Of a DNA stretch of 14,652 nt, positions 14,503-14,652 are shown piece by piece (the first letter of the stretch is position 1; every line of letters begins with the position of its first letter). Below the pieces are notes generated by a model. The model made no database searches and was not told where the DNA came from. It saw only the letters and a list, made by a program, of their open reading frames with translations. A program made the position numbers and the translations under genes. The stretch is from JAHFHB01 sp964393875 (GTDB lineage: Bacteria > Omnitrophota > Omnitrophia > Omnitrophales > Aquincolibacteriaceae), in the NCBI GenBank assembly GCA_964393875.1, contig CAYMUZ010000189.1:1-14652 (forward strand), read 5' to 3'.

Positions 14503-14652
14503 ATGAATTTAAATCGTGAAGGCTATTTTCGACGACTTGCCTTGATTTTCGTCCTTTTTTTTGCGCAAGAAATTTCCACAGGTTTTTGTGCATTGGCCAC
14601 CGCGCAAAAGTGCATGGTGGTAACGGCGCACCCGGCGGCCACGCGCGCCGCA
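14503..14652 (+). CDS. N-terminal part of a secreted protein, probably gamma-glutamyltranspeptidase (3' end outside window)
   Basis: The frame opens at ATG 14503 and runs to the window edge, giving 50 residues. GGAG (14492-14495) lies 7 nt before the start. The N-terminus MNLNREGYFRRL is basic, followed by a hydrophobic core LALIFVLFFA (about 12-21), then a likely signal-peptidase region near TGFCALATA. The mature start KCMVVTAHPAATRAA (36-50) closely resembles the opening of gamma-glutamyltranspeptidases, where MVxTxHPLAxxAG precedes GGNAVDAAVA. Those enzymes are periplasmic, self-cleave at a Thr, and hydrolyse or transfer the gamma-glutamyl group of glutathione. The catalytic Thr lies beyond the window, so the call rests on this one short block. 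It may be co-transcribed with the transketolase genes, 31 nt upstream. Confidence 0.6.
   Translation, partial: MNLNREGYFRRLALIFVLFFAQEISTGFCALATAQKCMVVTAHPAATRAA

Overview
The window reads as ordinary bacterial chromosome, gene-dense and mostly on the + strand. Several products carry Sec-type signal peptides, which points to a Gram-negative-like (diderm) cell. TruD, a class-I RF3 (PrfC), MsrB, a split transketolase and a YeeZ-like SDR together suggest a proteobacterial or deltaproteobacterial/Bdellovibrio-like lineage, or a related candidate phylum. This placement is inference, because no rRNA or other marker is present.

Layout. 1-204 is the C-terminal end of methionine sulfoxide reductase B. 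249-2090 is a two-domain ABC-F ATPase with a C-terminal coiled coil. 2091-3406 is a looser stretch: a small secreted four-cysteine protein on the minus strand (2132-2419), about 330 bp without a gene, and a YefM/YoeB-type toxin-antitoxin cassette (2751-3253) with a palindromic operator candidate in front and a terminator-like hairpin behind. 3407-7851 looks like one operon: truD, a YeeZ-like SDR, an FAD-dependent oxidoreductase and a secreted trypsin-like protease, with gaps of 7, -4 and 11 nt. 7844-10510 is an aldose 1-epimerase followed by peptide-chain release factor 3, probably driven by an extended -10 promoter lying over the end of the protease gene.

10541-12567 is a two-gene minus-strand operon: a cytoplasmic HExxH metallopeptidase, then a D-Ala-D-Ala-ligase-like ATP-grasp enzyme, overlapping by ATGA. 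12697-14471 is a split transketolase (N and C subunits, overlapping TAATG) behind a good sigma70-type promoter. The window ends in the first 50 codons of a secreted protein that looks like gamma-glutamyltranspeptidase.

The best candidate for something undescribed is the ATP-grasp/zincin pair: a predicted amide-bond-forming enzyme co-translated with a predicted amide-bond-cleaving enzyme, with no murein or cell-division gene nearby. A second theme is start-site architecture. Both truD and the metallopeptidase gene lack a Shine-Dalgarno and have a -10-like hexamer ending 8-9 nt before the ATG, as expected for leaderless mRNAs. The rest is mainly housekeeping: translation (ABC-F, TruD, RF3), pentose-phosphate and sugar metabolism (GalM, transketolase), and oxidative repair (MsrB). 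No tRNA, rRNA, CRISPR, IS element or prophage was seen.
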